Of a DNA stretch of 64,000 nucleotides, positions 35,640 through 47,715 are shown one piece after another. Both the position numbers and the translations under genes were made by a program. Numbering within the stretch: the stretch's first letter is position 1; each line of letters begins with the position of its first letter. The notes below the pieces were generated by a model that had not been told where the DNA came from, searched no databases, and saw only the letters and a list, made by a program, of their open reading frames with translations. Source of the stretch: Periplaneta americana (lineage: Eukaryota > Arthropoda > Insecta > Blattodea > Blattidae). The stretch is from the NCBI RefSeq assembly GCF_040183065.1, contig NC_091119.1, forward strand, positions 101,985,774-102,049,773. The letters are read 5' to 3'.

Positions 35640-35905
35640 CACAAAGCGACTTTGGCTTCATAATCCATCTCGGAAGAAAGCTTCCACTATGCTACTGCTG
35701 AGTGCTGCAAAACGCAAAAGAACTAGCTACAAATGTCGCTACGTGTGGCATGTCATGTGGCCACACTTAGCAAAATTTAACGCAGAAACTGAGCAGTAAT
35801 AATTGTCGTGCCCGTGTGGCCACCCATTTTGCGACAATTACGGCAGCTACATTTGTAGCAGAAAACCTGCGATAAATGTAGCTCATGTGGCCGTACCCTA
35901 AGGCC
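35640..35905. repeat. possible degenerate TIR element
   Basis: The right end reversed begins ttagggtacggccacatgag and the interior contains repeated 'gctacaaatgtcgc' and 'gtgtggccac' in both directions. It resembles the element at 15499. The left end is not defined. Confidence 0.45.
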
Positions 35906-36092
35906 ACAAACGAAACACTGGAGAAGGGGAAATAGATCAATGACATTTCAGCCGTCGTTTTTCTTCTATTGTAACCTGTGAAAGTATATTTCAGTAAAAT
36001 CTTGAGTTACTTTCCTGTGATCTGCAGAATTCAGTAAACATTTCCATAACTCTGGATACTTCTTAATAGACGTACTAGTCTCTGATGTAAGT

Positions 36093-36427
36093 CGCGTATC
36101 CACGAACCGAGGCTGCCTCATGATGCTTGCTTCGCTCAGTGGATAATTTTCCTCGCAATAGTGCGCGGCTGCCTCACCTATGAGCCAAATCAAGCCTGTT
36201 TTTGGATGGGATCAAAGGTGTCTCGCAGTGATTAACTTGCTCCATGTGGACTATTCGTTGATAAAGATGATATCAAGAAACCCGACGTTAACTGCTTCAA
36301 TTGCCGCGCACTAACTGGTGGCTGACGCTGCTTCGCGTTCCTGCCTCGCTACCAAAAGAACCAAACCGCAAGGCAAACAACAAGCGAGGCTGCCGCGCGT
36401 GACAGCCTCGCTTCGTGGATACGCGCC
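36093..36427. mobile_element. 335-bp MITE with GC-rich ends
   Basis: Left cgcgtatccacgaaccgagg, right reversed ggcgcgtatccacgaagcga, both followed by ggctg. The flanks read gtaagt on each side (36087-36092 and 36428-36433). The exact ends differ by two bases, so the duplication may be 4 to 6 bp. The GC content is well above the surrounding DNA. Confidence 0.8.
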
Positions 36428-36525
36428 GTAAGTATAAAGTCGAAGTTTTAATGTTGTGTGAAATTCACAGTCTTGTATTTGCATCCGCTTCGGTCATAGG
36501 CATCTATCCTCTGTCAGCATAATAC

Positions 36526-36707
36526 CACAGTCTAGTATATACAGTCACGAAGCTTGAGTTGTGAGGTTGCTAGGAACAATAGACTGTGCAGGTACTATTT
36601 CGCATTGTCTGTAATGGGGTGATAGCAGCGATCCTAGTGGTTAGCAACTATCTATGGATGCATATTTACTACGTATAGAGCTTCGTGACTGTATATACTA
36701 GACTGTG
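36526..36707. mobile_element. MITE-7, copy 3
   Basis: 182 bp, ends cacagtctagtatatacagt on both strands, with an exact 7-bp duplication ataatac at 36519-36525 and 36708-36714. The interior matches the copy at 4112. Confidence 0.93.
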
Positions 36708-36714
36708 ATAATAC

Positions 36715-37039
36715 TCTGTAAAAACACAAGTTAGATGTCGTGCCGGTCTTCCAGAAGTTGGGTGATAGATAGTCCAATATGTATCGTGAACACCCACGTT
36801 CAAGAGTGAATACATAAAAACATTTTCGCAAACTATAATGAAGCTATTCTGTAGTAGGCCTACATTTACCGCAGACAGAGGATCAAATTAAAATCAACGA
36901 GGTATATGAATCGTTCTTTTGGACAATTATATTAAGTATTTTCACTAGAAAAAATATAAATGACCAAAATTTATAATTTTTCTGTCTATTGAGCTATAGT
37001 AAACTAGACTGCTGATAGAACTGATAAATTATAAAAATG

Positions 37040-37078
<39 letters not shown>

Positions 37079-37648
37079 GTTCTTTATTAATTATGTAATA
37101 TATTCAGAAGAGCAACAACATATTTAAGAACACGTGTGTCTGTATGTCTCAGATTTAGAATAATTATTACTCCAATGATATTGACGTAAGAAGAATCAAG
37201 AACTATTGGCAATTTGCACTCTCATTTTGTTGTCTGGTCCCTTCAATGCTTGCACTGCGTGTAGGCCTACTATAGAGGATTCCAGATTAAGAAAAAAGCA
37301 TTAGTCGTACGGGCCTTGGCTAGTACTGTACACTGTTGCCGTAAGATGCCTCCGTTAGAAGAAAGAGTGAGATACAGTACCTTTGTCTCACTCTCTTCCT
37401 AACACGTACAGTGTTCTCGCAAGTTTATTGCACAAGATAGGTACGCCGAGTCCGCTTAAATGATAAAAAAAAAAAAAAAAAGATAAATTAATGCCATAAT
37501 GATACCTGAAAAAAAAATATACATTATAAGTAGACTTCAGACATTTAGGCCATTAATCTACTTTTAGACACCTAAACTAGGCTCTAAACTGATCATAAGT
37601 AGGCACTGAAAAACAGTTTTAGGTACCTAAAAAGTTACTGCAGTTACA
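36715..37648. other. unassigned intergenic DNA
   Basis: (ATT)n microsatellite at 37038-37078. An 'gatacagtacctttgtctcactctcttc' region near 37370 mirrors 'gaagaaagagtgagatacag' just before it, a short inverted repeat. No gene. Confidence 0.45.

Positions 37649-37692
<44 letters not shown>
37649..37692. repeat. (AAT)n microsatellite, left of SINE
   Basis: About 14 AAT units directly before the SINE. A second AAT run of similar length follows the SINE. Confidence 0.95.
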
Positions 37693-37693
<1 letters not shown>

Positions 37694-37921
37694 CAGTTAG
37701 CGCGTCTGGCCGCGAAACCAGGTGGCCCGGGTTCGAATCCCGGTTGGGACAAGTTACCTGGCTGAGGTTTTTTCCGGGGTTTTCCCTCAACCCAATTTGA
37801 GCAAATGCTGCGTAACTTTCGGTGCAGGACCCTGGACTCATTTCACCGGCATTATCACCTTCACCTCATTCAGATGCTAAATAACCTGAGATGTTGATAC
37901 AGTGTCGTAAAATAACCTACT

Positions 37922-37923
<2 letters not shown>
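37693..37923 (+). repeat. SINE-A relative between two AAT tracts
   Basis: tRNA-like head with B box gggttcgaatcccgg near 37731, body as at 4887, end 'gatacagtgtcgtaaaataacc'. It is bounded by AAT microsatellites on both sides (37649-37692 and 37924-37962). Insertion into an existing AAT tract or later expansion would both explain this. Confidence 0.85.
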
Positions 37924-37962
<39 letters not shown>

Positions 37963-37964
<2 letters not shown>

Positions 37965-38213
37965 GAACTGTGTCAAACATCAATATAGTTATTTTATTCG
38001 GTTAAGAAGCGTTTATAAAACATATTTAAGATTATGTGCAGCACATGTTTTCTGTCATTAACTGTTCTGTTAAGGGGACACTCTGGATAAAAAATTTGAA
38101 TTTTAGGTTTTTTTTTTTTAAATCGCATCTTTAATATGTTGTGAAACATATCTGCAAAGGATTTGACAAAACTCCAATTGTGTGTTAAAAATTATTTATG
38201 AAATGCTTACAGG
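37963..38213. other. unassigned
   Basis: No feature; it ends with the cttacagg target duplication of the hAT element. Confidence 0.4.
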
Positions 38214-38330
38214 CAGGGGCGGACGCAGGATTTTTTTTCGGGGAGGAATTTGAGGAGATAGTAAAAATGGAATAATGAGAAATAAGTTTATTATCCTCAC
38301 AATTTGTTTCCGAGTCACAAACATTCACAA

Positions 38331-38560
38331 GTTGGCCTGAGTAGTGTAGTCGGTATAGCCTTCTATGCTCAAAGTTGCGGGTTCTATCCCAGCACAGTTC
38401 GATGGCATTTAAGTGTGCTTAAATGTGACAGGCCTCATATCTGTAAATTTATTGGCATGTAAAAGAAGTCCTGTGGGAAAAAATTCTGGCGCACCAGTGA
38501 TGCTGATATAACCTCGGCAATTGCGAGCGTTGTTAAATAAACCACAATTTTAAATTTTAA
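38331..38560 (+). repeat. SINE-B copy 2
   Basis: Head ggcctgagtagtgtagtcgg with B-box-like gggttctatccc near 38380, body 'catttaagtgtgctt', end 'gagcgttgttaaataaa'. It matches the insert at 29065 in the opposite orientation. Confidence 0.8.
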
Positions 38561-38689
38561 TATTTACAATGACTGCAATACAAAAACAATGACAGAGTGA
38601 TATTTACAGAAGAAGGTGACGAGGCTTCTTAGACATTTGATCCAGTACTTCATAAGCTTTTATTTCTACATTTTTATGTATCATCCTCA

Positions 38690-39400
38690 AGACCAGTCCA
38701 TTTAATCTGTCCGCTCCTCAAGTAAGTCTTCAAACACTGCAATGTTGACAACGACCATTCTGGTGTTGCTGTAGTTACAGTAACATGCAGAAAAGTTTTA
38801 TCGCCTTGTGAGTGCAGGGAAAAATAATTTCATTGCACCTGTTCAAAGATGATATAAAATCAGTAGGCATTAGGTGAAGATTTTTCTGATCAAGGAAATT
38901 TCTTCTCCACATCTTCAGTTCATTGAAGAAAGACTCTGGTGATGCATCAACATCATTGGGCCACTGATTTACTATAGCCTCAACAGCAGTTTCTAAATCT
39001 TCATCTGATGCTCGCACTATGTTTTTAGGCAGCAAAGTTTGTATGGACTTCAGGATTTCCTTATGATTTAAAAACCTGTCCTTAAGCTAAATAGTCTAAG
39101 AAGGGAAGGAGAATTGAAAGCCTAAAATACTCTTCAGGACTCTCTGTCTTGAAGTTAGAATGCTGTGTTTGTCTCCCTGCAGTTCTTGGAATTTCCAGCA
39201 TAATTCCAGTAAGTTCAGCAACACTTTTTGCCTCTAGGTTCACTGCCTGAAAATTTAAACGAAAATCTTCCAGTTCTCTTTCTAGATCCTCACATAGTTC
39301 AATGCATGTCTTAAGGTCTATCTGTTCTGACTGTAGTAGACTGGCTAAACCATGTGACAGGCTAAAAACATGACTAGCTACAATCATTGACACTAAAAAT
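38690..39400 (-). pseudogene. hAT transposase C-terminal half, '52 kDa repressor' type
   Basis: Two minus-strand frames: 39082-39393 (HVFSLSHGLASLLQSEQIDL, CEDLERELEDFR, then PEEYFRLSILLPFLDYL) and 38775-39035 (MLPKNIVRASDEDLETAVEA, PESFFNELKMWRRNFL, ADF-like MPTDFISSLNRCNEIIFPCT). The order and motifs match the C-terminal half of the hAT proteins usually named 52 kDa repressor of the inhibitor of the protein kinase-like. A stop or shift separates them near 39040-39080, and the N-terminal half is gone. Confidence 0.82.
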
Positions 39401-39512
39401 GTTGGTTTCTGTATGGCTTATATTACGATGTACCGAAGTGCATATGATAATATTTCAGTGCAGAAATTCTCCGTCATCATATGATGACGGAAGAGTGGAA
39501 CAGAGAAAAATT

Positions 39513-39588
39513 CTCTCCGGCAACGGGATTTGAACCCGGGTTTTCAGCTCTACGTGCTGATGCTTTATCCACTAAGCCACACCGGATT
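39513..39588 (-). repeat. tRNA-like SINE head (anticodon loop reads GTA)
   Basis: On the minus strand a cloverleaf can be drawn: tggcttagtggataaagc D arm, anticodon stem tcagc/gctga with loop acgtaga, T arm with gggttcaaatcccg. Position 33 is C and not T, and it sits in a hAT element with extra 3' sequence, so I call it a SINE head, not a tRNA gene. Confidence 0.65.
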
Positions 39589-40129
39589 CCCATCCCGATG
39601 TCAGATCGAATCCTTTCAGTTTAAGTTCCACTTCTTGGGTTCCCTCTAGTGGCCTACCCTCATGCACGGTGTCATAGAGATGTATGACAATGGCACAATG
39701 TCCATACATATGCAGAGGTGCATATCATGATATGCGAAAAATAATCACTTTGTGATTTAAGATGGTGCTTATTCCGTCGGATCCTGGCCACTTAGTCACT
39801 CATAATGAGTTATATTATTAGTCCTCTTGCGTTGGATCTCTTGCAGTAAGTTCAGAGAACAGTGCTAATCTCCAGTGGGCAGTGGATCAGAGTTGTGAAG
39901 CAGAGGCACGAAAAATCCCAGATATAGGGATTTCTTTCAATGCAAAGATACGTTTATTTAACATTTTTAGCAAAGAGAATTTACGTGGAAAACCCTCTAA
40001 TTCCTACGTACATTCACGAATTAAAATCAATATTATTTTTGTTTCTTGTTTCGTATTTTTCTCAAAATTTCGGGAGGGGATATATCCCCATAATTCCCCC
40101 CCCCCCTTTCGTCCGCCCCTGCTTACAGG

Positions 40130-42025
40130 AGTATGGTATATAATGACAGCTGTCAAAATCAGTAATTTATCGCAGTTTTGAGAAGAGCTCGATCTCAGTA
40201 GACTGTGTCTCAGCCTAGGCCCTAGATCATGGGTCTCAGCCTAGATCATATATACTAACAGATAGCTCTTTTATATAGGCTTTAGGGTTTGCAGTCGAGG
40301 CCGGCTTGATGTAGTTCTATAATCGTCAACAGATGGCACAATGACCAACACCATCACGAGACACGAACTCTAAATCGATTATTTCTTGCTTACGAGATAA
40401 TCTCGGTATGTACTGTCGACAACTGATGACCATGGATAAATATTATTGGCCTATATGACCTTGGCAACTTTGCAAGTTCGGAACATAGACAAGTTCGGAA
40501 CGAGGCAGCTATTTATAGTTGTCACGTGGGCGAAGCGAAGAGATAAGATAAAGTACGCCTTTGTATTGAATATAATTCAGAATCTCTGCCAGGCAAAGCA
40601 ATATGTAGACAATGTTGTAATGGACCGTATCGGGCAGCAATAATATGATTCGTTATCTCTTCTGTTTTTATATATTTGTCGTGAATATTATTTATATTAT
40701 CAACTGAGTATAACATAATTTATCCGTTAATTGATATTTTATTAATGATAAATCCAAAGAACAATGGAAAATAAGGGACTGAAAAATAAATGAAATAAGA
40801 GAATTTGACGTTCATGATTATAATGTTGTCGGAGTTTTATTATACTTTACTTTGAATTATTTTAACTCGCACCACAAAAGCGTATGAAAATTAATGTTAA
40901 CATTACCTATTTAGTTATGATAGTAGTATATTGGAAAATTTGTGCATATAGCCCGATTACAATATATAAATAATACTATCCTAACCTAAGCAATAGTAGT
41001 CTTGTTTATTTCATACATGTTCGTATAATTATACAAACACAAGAATAATCTAGTTTGCAGCCTGTGATGTCTCGTTTACAGTATTATATAATATACATAT
41101 TACGATATTTACTAGGTACTTTAACAATATATAGTTAATAATATTATAAAGTATACAGGCCTAATCCATTACCAAGGAATACCCCTTCCCTCACATTTTC
41201 AATACTGTTTATCTCAAAAGGCCTTCACACATTATTAGACACTGGATTAAAATAGTCATGTTGATGTAGGCCTACAACATTACATTTTTTTGTCACTACT
41301 CCTGATCCCATTCTAACAGTTTCAGGTTTTGTAATTTGTAACAATACTATCAATACTGATGGGTCATTCCATAGTGACACACATAACATTTTCGAAGTAA
41401 CTATGATCGTCACAGGATATTTAATTAAATACTTAAGAGTTTATGAAAGAGACATCACTGTCTTTTAACGTAAGCATTCCAAAATATAAACAGAAAATCT
41501 TAATGAAAAGGAATAATCAATAATGTAAAAAATATGAAATATTATATGGTGTGACATATGAACATTTTCTTGCCACTTAATTTATTACCAAAATGGAAAA
41601 TGTTCATATTATTGTGCCAAATGACATAAATAGTTGTTTTCCAAAGAATTAAGACACTTGTGTAGTACATGTAACTGCTGACGTACTTTAATAAAAATAA
41701 CAGTGCCATTAACAAATAAAATATTACGAATTATATCGTGACACACGAACATTTCTGCCAAGTTGATAACTATTTTTTTCAGATGCATATCGAGATTTAT
41801 ACACAGTGTCTACAGTTCTTACTAAAATACACATTCAGATTTAAAATGTCCTTGGTTATTTACAACCATATGTAGTGATATCTCCTGTGTAATATCATGT
41901 GATGAATACACCAATATAGGCTATCTACTTTTCCTCCCATTTGTAGTACTTTCCTTTGTTGAACATCACGGAAACTTTAAATTCTCCACCACAAGCTTTT
42001 GTAACTTCCTCTGCTTATCTGACGT
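40130..42025. other. unassigned intergenic DNA, one diverged tandem array
   Basis: Between 41370 and 41765 a unit of about 183 bp recurs three times (agtgacacacataacatttt at 41373; gtgtgacatatgaacatttt near 41553; gtgacacacgaacatttctg near 41740). No genes are seen. Confidence 0.5.
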
Positions 42026-42278
42026 CTTTTTTAAATTGATTATTTAACGATGTTGTATCAACTACTAGGTTATTTAGCCTCGATGGGATTGGTGATAGTG
42101 AAATGATATTTGGCGAGATGAGGTTGAGGATTCGCCATAGATTACATGACATTCGCTTTACAATTGGGGAAAACCTCGGAAAAAACCTCAACCAGGTAAC
42201 TTGTCCCAATCAGGATTTGAACCCGGGCCCACTCATTTCACGGTCAGATGTGCCTACCATTACTCCACAGCAGTGGAC
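42026..42278 (-). repeat. SINE-A relative, reversed
   Basis: Reads on the minus strand from a tRNA-like head (B box gggttcaaatcctg near 42215) through the 'ggttttttccgaggttttcc' and 'tcgccaaatatca' blocks to the 'gttaaataatc' end and an A-rich tail at 42026. The 189-codon + frame across it is a chance frame. Confidence 0.8.
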
Positions 42279-42583
42279 CGAACATGGGTTATGTACAGTT
42301 ACCCTTAAAAGGAATGAGACGACTCTTGGTCGTCGGAAGTTAAGTTCTACAGCGCGGTTCACTCGATATCGACGTAACAATAAATACCATGACATATACA
42401 ACAAGAATTGTTACAAGGACCACAACAAGGACAAGGACCAGAATAAGAATCACGAAGAAGATAGCGATTTAAGGCCACGATTTCACAACATAGCTCGAGT
42501 CACAAAATATCATTGCTTCTCTGTACCGAATGGCAAACGCCTGCTATGGGATCGACATTCTGGAGTGCTGCTGTCACTGTCTT

Positions 42584-42660
42584 GTCTCGGTAGCTCATAT
42601 AGTAGCGTGTCGGTTCTACTATATAACCGAAACGTCTCGTGTTCGATCCCGGATAAAACT
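42584..42660 (+). repeat. tRNA-like SINE head
   Basis: A box region tagctcatatagtagcg and B box gttcgatcccgg (42641-42652). No complete cloverleaf and no tRNA context. It is followed by a T tract. Confidence 0.5.
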
Positions 42661-42849
42661 TTTTTTTATTGACGTGTAATTAATTTCTTCACAGTTCCTC
42701 GACTGTCTAATTTGTCGAAAAATATGGAATAATTTATGCCCAAATTCTGGGTCTTACAAGTGGGCTGAATCTCGTCAAAAAAAAATCTTACTTGGAAGTT
42801 AAAAGTATTCTTCCTGAAACAATAATCATAAGAAACAAAACGAGACCTG

Positions 42850-43060
42850 TTAACTTAAAATCTTGTCCACATGCCATCAGCTTCTATTACAGCTCTAAGT
42901 CAATCCGGCATGGATGTCACAAGATTGTGCAATAGGTTCTGATCCTCGGCGAGATCTTCCCAGGTGTCAATAACTTGATTCCACAATTCGTCTCGATTTT
43001 GAGGGCGTCGGTGGGCATAGGTGGCTACTCTGTAGTGACATAAACATAGATTATCTCTCG
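42850..43060 (-). pseudogene. Tc1-like transposase C-terminal fragment
   Basis: Minus strand: HRRPQNRDELWNQVIDTWED, LAEDQNLLHNLVTSMPD, an in-frame stop, then LRAVIEADGMWTRF and a stop. This is the typical end of an insect Tc1-like transposase. No terminal repeats are seen. Confidence 0.8.
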
Positions 43061-43149
43061 GAACTTTTCCGTAAAAGTAAATTAAATTCACTCCTTGAAA
43101 CTGACAACCTTAGTTGTAGCGTAATTTTCCTACCAGCATACAAGCTGAA

Positions 43150-43870
43150 GTAGCACAGCCATTGATAAAAGTTTTGTACATAGAATTAGACTGAATTTCT
43201 ATTCGACAGAATCTATAATCAATGGCTTTTCTGAACATGATAAACAAATCCTAAGTGTTTCCAATGTCACTGAGCAGTTTCAAGTATCTAGTGATTATTT
43301 ACATTTATGTCTACAATATGAATCTTGGAAAAACGTATATGATACTGGTACTACTGGTATTAAGGGTAAATGTATTGTATCTTTCACTTAATTTCAGAAT
43401 CACTTCAGTGGATGTTCTCCACTGAATGTTGTGAAAAAATTCAAAAGTAAAAAAATGTAGATAATGCAGGGACTTAAAAATCTAATGTATTAAAAAGAAG
43501 AATCTCTATGTAATGAGCTGAAATGTAATGATCCTCATGTTCTTAAATACTACAAGAAGTACAGTGTAATTTATAAAAAATAATGAAAGAGGGAAATAGA
43601 ATACATTTGAATAGAAAAGTACAAAATTCAGATAATGCAATTAAAGCTATTCGGAATATTATTAAAGTTAAACTTGTAGATATTCTAAGAAAGAAAATAT
43701 TTTTCCATTAAAACAAGTGATTATAAAGTAGAGGATTCCAAATCTATTGCAAATTCTTTTAACGTCTTATAGTATATGGTACAGAAATATTATTGACAAC
43801 TTAAACATTAAAGATTTTGCAAAAGACACTGCAATTGGTTACTTAACAGTTGCATTTAATAATTAGTATT
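43150..43870 (+). pseudogene. LINE ORF2 remnant (endonuclease-RT linker)
   Basis: Broken + frames read SIINGFSEHDKQILSVSNV, YESWKNVYDTG, then after shifts ESLCNELKCNDPHVLKYYKK, and DSKSIANSFN. The order fits the region between the endonuclease and reverse transcriptase of an insect Jockey/CR1-like LINE. It is heavily decayed with many stops. Confidence 0.65.
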
Positions 43871-44230
43871 AATATATGTAATTAGTCAATAACTGCAACA
43901 GTGCTTTTTCATTCAATCATAACATGAATAAAATTGAATGCACATTAAATTAAACACTATTGGAAACACGTAGATAAAATAGTTAAAATCAACTGAAGGG
44001 GTGAGAGTGAAATAATCCAAAGCCACACTTTTAACAAAAAGTGTTTTGTGCGAGTGCATTTCTTACACATATGGGAAAGCTACTAATAAAATATTGTAAT
44101 AATTACTCAGCAAATGACATAGCCTAAGGACTCTAAACCTTTGTAAAAGTTTGTCTGTGTAGCTTAGGAATAATTTTTAAATTTCATTTTAATTGTTAGT
44201 TTTTAATATATATGCATTTACATTGTATAT

Positions 44231-44250
44231 GTGTGTGTGTGTGTGTGTAA
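44231..44250. repeat. (GT)n microsatellite
   Basis: About ten GT units. Confidence 0.9.
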
Positions 44251-44390
44251 ATGCATTCACTAGATTAACGTTTATAATATTATAACTTGTAATTTTGTAT
44301 TGTCTGTGATCAGTTTTAATTTCAGGACTTTGTAAAACTCTATTTTAACGTTACTTAACTATTTCAACATTATTTAGACAAAAAAAATCG

Positions 44391-44470
44391 TTGACGTAGA
44401 CTAAGAATCGAACTCGCTCTCTTCTACACAACAGGCAGAAGTCTTAGCGTCTGAGCTATTGAAACGACAC
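44391..44470 (-). repeat. tRNA-like SINE head
   Basis: Minus strand: A-box region tagctcagacgctaagac and B box gagttcgattctta. Spacing fits a pol III promoter. No poly-A tail or target duplication found. Confidence 0.45.
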
Positions 44471-47400
44471 GAAAGTTTTCCTTTCTGTGCGGAGTGTTGA
44501 TCTAGTCATGAAGGTCCATTGTCGATTTTACTACACGATTTACGTATATATTTATATTTTATTTACGTAATATTATCATATTTTTTTGCAATATTTGAAG
44601 TGAATTTCGGAACGATGGTAGTAACAAACCAAATAGCCTGCATTTAAGTAACTCAATATTCGTTATCTTGTGTATCAGTGCTCTGGTCTCCGATCATGCG
44701 CAGTGTCTTACATCTGAGACTTGGGAATATTCAATCGTCTCATCCTTTTCCAGGGAAACTGTACATTAATTCTTTTGACTTTCGGTTAGCTTTCTTAAGA
44801 ATACACATAAAGAAATGTAGTGCTTTCCAAGCTATCCTTGTAATATTAGTGACTTATTTCAACCAGTTTGTTACTAAAATATATACAGTACCTAAGTGTT
44901 TACTTGTGGCGCTGGTGATCCATTTAATTGGTATGTGAGACGAATTTAATTTTGTGTTTTACAGGAGGATACATATTGATTTACTTTTGCTCACATTGAT
45001 TTTAATTTTATTTGTTGTAGTCCAGTTCTCAATAACGTCAAGCTAGTTTTGCAAGGTGGTGATATAAGATTTATCACTCATTTTTTCTATATATCATACA
45101 TTCATCCACGAATAACCTTGCCTGAGAAGTGGCATTTCTATTCAAATCCTACAATAATTTTCAGTAAATATTTTTCACCGAGAAGCTATTATACATTTAA
45201 TTTTACTTCTGAGACCAGTGAAATATATGCAAATTTTATTAGAAAGGTGCATGTATAATTATCCAATAGCATGATGTTATCTGCAACAAAAACTAAAGGG
45301 CAAGAAAGAAAAGAAGAAAACATTAATGCTGTGGTTCTTAGAGTTCCATTAGAGTTACACATTCATTGTCCACTGAAAGTTGTATTTCTCTATTGAAGTG
45401 TAAAAGAGAAACTCTCATAAATTATGTCAGAAACAAAGAAAGGCCCCACCCAAATATGTGGGATAATTAATTTAAAGTTATTACCGGGACTTGAAAAAAG
45501 CAATCATATCTAATGGGTGGGGAAAAAAATACTTTTTAATCGCGCTTCTATAGTTTGACAATGCTGACTATTCAGAGTTTTGCCTGACAGGTGAGCTACC
45601 ATAAATTCCTTGGAAGTCCTAGTTATTACTGAAGCCAAATGTGTGTCTCTTGTCAAGAGTCTATTTTATTTATACTTGTTAAGACATCATTCATAGACTA
45701 GTTACCGCTTTCAGTTTTGATACTAAATACATTGAAATTAATCTATTATTATTCGTCCTATTTATACATTTATATTGAATGATTCGGTCTACCTTCATAA
45801 CACATCTCATCAACAATACTCGATAAAGAGTTGAATTAGCTTCCATGCTGCGTTGTATTTATTTTGTCATGTTCCTATAGCAGGAATATTAAATAGGAAT
45901 TCCTTAAAACAGATTTATATTCACTCCTATGCCTTTATATAGAATACCACTACATATACTGTATTTCTTAAGATTTGGTTACTTTATAAACAGTATGTTA
46001 GTGCAAGAACTCTTTTTTTCATATTTAATAATTCTGGCATGTGTCAATAAATATGCTTGAGACCTCTGTCTCTCTGAATTACTCTTTACTAACTGGAAAA
46101 ATATTCCAAATTTACATTTTAAAAAAGTATTAAAATATCCTCACAATTTAGAGCATAACAATTCCCGAAATAATCATCCTACATTAAATTATTAAGATAA
46201 AAATGATTCAATCTATCGCTTGTAAAAATACCTTTATGGTCCTAATAAATTAAGAAATAATTTACATCCAACAGATTTATTTTAAAATGACCTGCAGTTA
46301 TTATTTTGAATTTTATTGTACCTTAATAAATTGAGTTAAGGTACAATACAATTTCATAAAGTTTCAAACAAAGTAATTCCATCTTTCCAACAGGGGGACA
46401 ATAAATACTTAAAGTAATGCTAAACTCGAAAAACTTATTGATGCAACTTAATTTTATATTCTATACCACTGGCACCAAAAAAAAAAAGTGTCCTATTGTT
46501 CATACTGATTCAAGATGAATAGTTTCTTAGTGTTTGTCCATTCCACTTTTTTTTATTGTCCTTCCCATTTCTATTTCTCTCATTTTTAGCAGGTACTTCA
46601 CATGTAGTATATGTTTTACTTTAATACATATAATGACCATGAAGATATTTGGATATGTCTTACAAAATTCTTGCTGAAGACCACTGTGGTAACATTCTGC
46701 CGCATCTGTAGTTTGTACATTTTGAAATTTTCGTGCTTCAGCTCAGAATTCAGGCGGGGGGAGGGGAGGTTGATGTGCCAATGTAGTTTTCCAGAATATA
46801 ATAATATTCGAAACATTCTCTAATAGGAGGGGCCTCTGATATTAGCTCTGCAAAAAATCTGATACTGGTACTTCTGTTGCTGGTAAATAAAAAAGAACGA
46901 AATATAAAAATTTTTAACCACTTTCGAATTTCAGGTGCTTTGTGTCTCAGCTGCTGGTTTGACGTACGGTTTGTTTCCTTTAATTTTCCAGAGCAAAAAC
47001 TGTCCTAAGCGAAATTTACACTCTGTAATTTTAACACTGGGAACATTTATTTTGGTAGCATTGTGTGATGCTATTTCATAATATAACAAGAGCTTTGAAA
47101 TGATTAACTGCTAACTACTACCTGGGTGAAAGTAGCACTGAAGCAGTTCCTGTGATTTCTGAAGTGAAAACTGTTCAATTTATAAGGAATTTTTTTGTGG
47201 AGATGCAGTTGATTGTATATGCAAGGTGTAAAAGTGCCTAAACTAACTGACCCCACTGCTGTCATGGAGGCCACACGAGGCCATATATCGTATGGAACCT
47301 ACAATTTTTTTTAATTAATCGTATGGGGAAATGAAAATTTTGTCTGTAAAGAGCCATACGGCATATGGGTGCCTAAGTTTTGTACCTGGAGATCTATACA

Positions 47401-47715
47401 GATCTTAGATCATCTCTTGCTGTTCCTACTGTACCTACCGGTATTTTGTTTGATGTTCATAAACAAAAAATTATCCACCTCTTTTCAGCACTGTAATCCA
47501 GAATTATATAAAATAATGGTTGAAAAACGAGAAGTGCTGCAAATATGCACTCCAGGATTCATCGAGACAAGTGTGCATCAATGGTGGTGCTACATGGTGT
47601 ATTCTTTAAATCAAACTTGTACAATTAAATTGTAAAGCAAAACAATTTTACTTCTTCTTTAATATTAAAAAAAAAAACTAAATGACAATTTGAGAGATAG
47701 AGAGAGGAGAGTAAA
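44471..47715. other. unassigned AT-rich intergenic DNA
   Basis: No supported gene on either strand; the longest frame (47369-47635) has no known motif. A small hairpin with 11-bp arms (ttgtaccttaa, 46316-46346) is the only structure noted. Confidence 0.45.

Larger units (their letters stand above)
38214..40121 (-). mobile_element. hAT element with 8-bp duplication
   Basis: Ends caggggcggacgcaggat (left) and, reversed at the right, caggggcggacgaaaggggg. Exact 8-bp duplication cttacagg at 38206-38213 and 40122-40129. Inside are decayed transposase pieces on the minus strand (38700-39400), a SINE-B copy at 38331-38560 and a tRNA-like SINE head at 39513-39588. It is nonautonomous. Confidence 0.93.

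Noticed and set aside
39513-39588. Functional tRNA-Tyr gene
   Set aside because: C at position 33, no intron as expected for eukaryotic tRNA-Tyr, and embedded in a transposon with SINE-type extension.
42103-42672. 189-codon open frame
   Set aside because: Its first half is a reversed SINE and its second half runs into a tRNA-like repeat. No protein motif is present.
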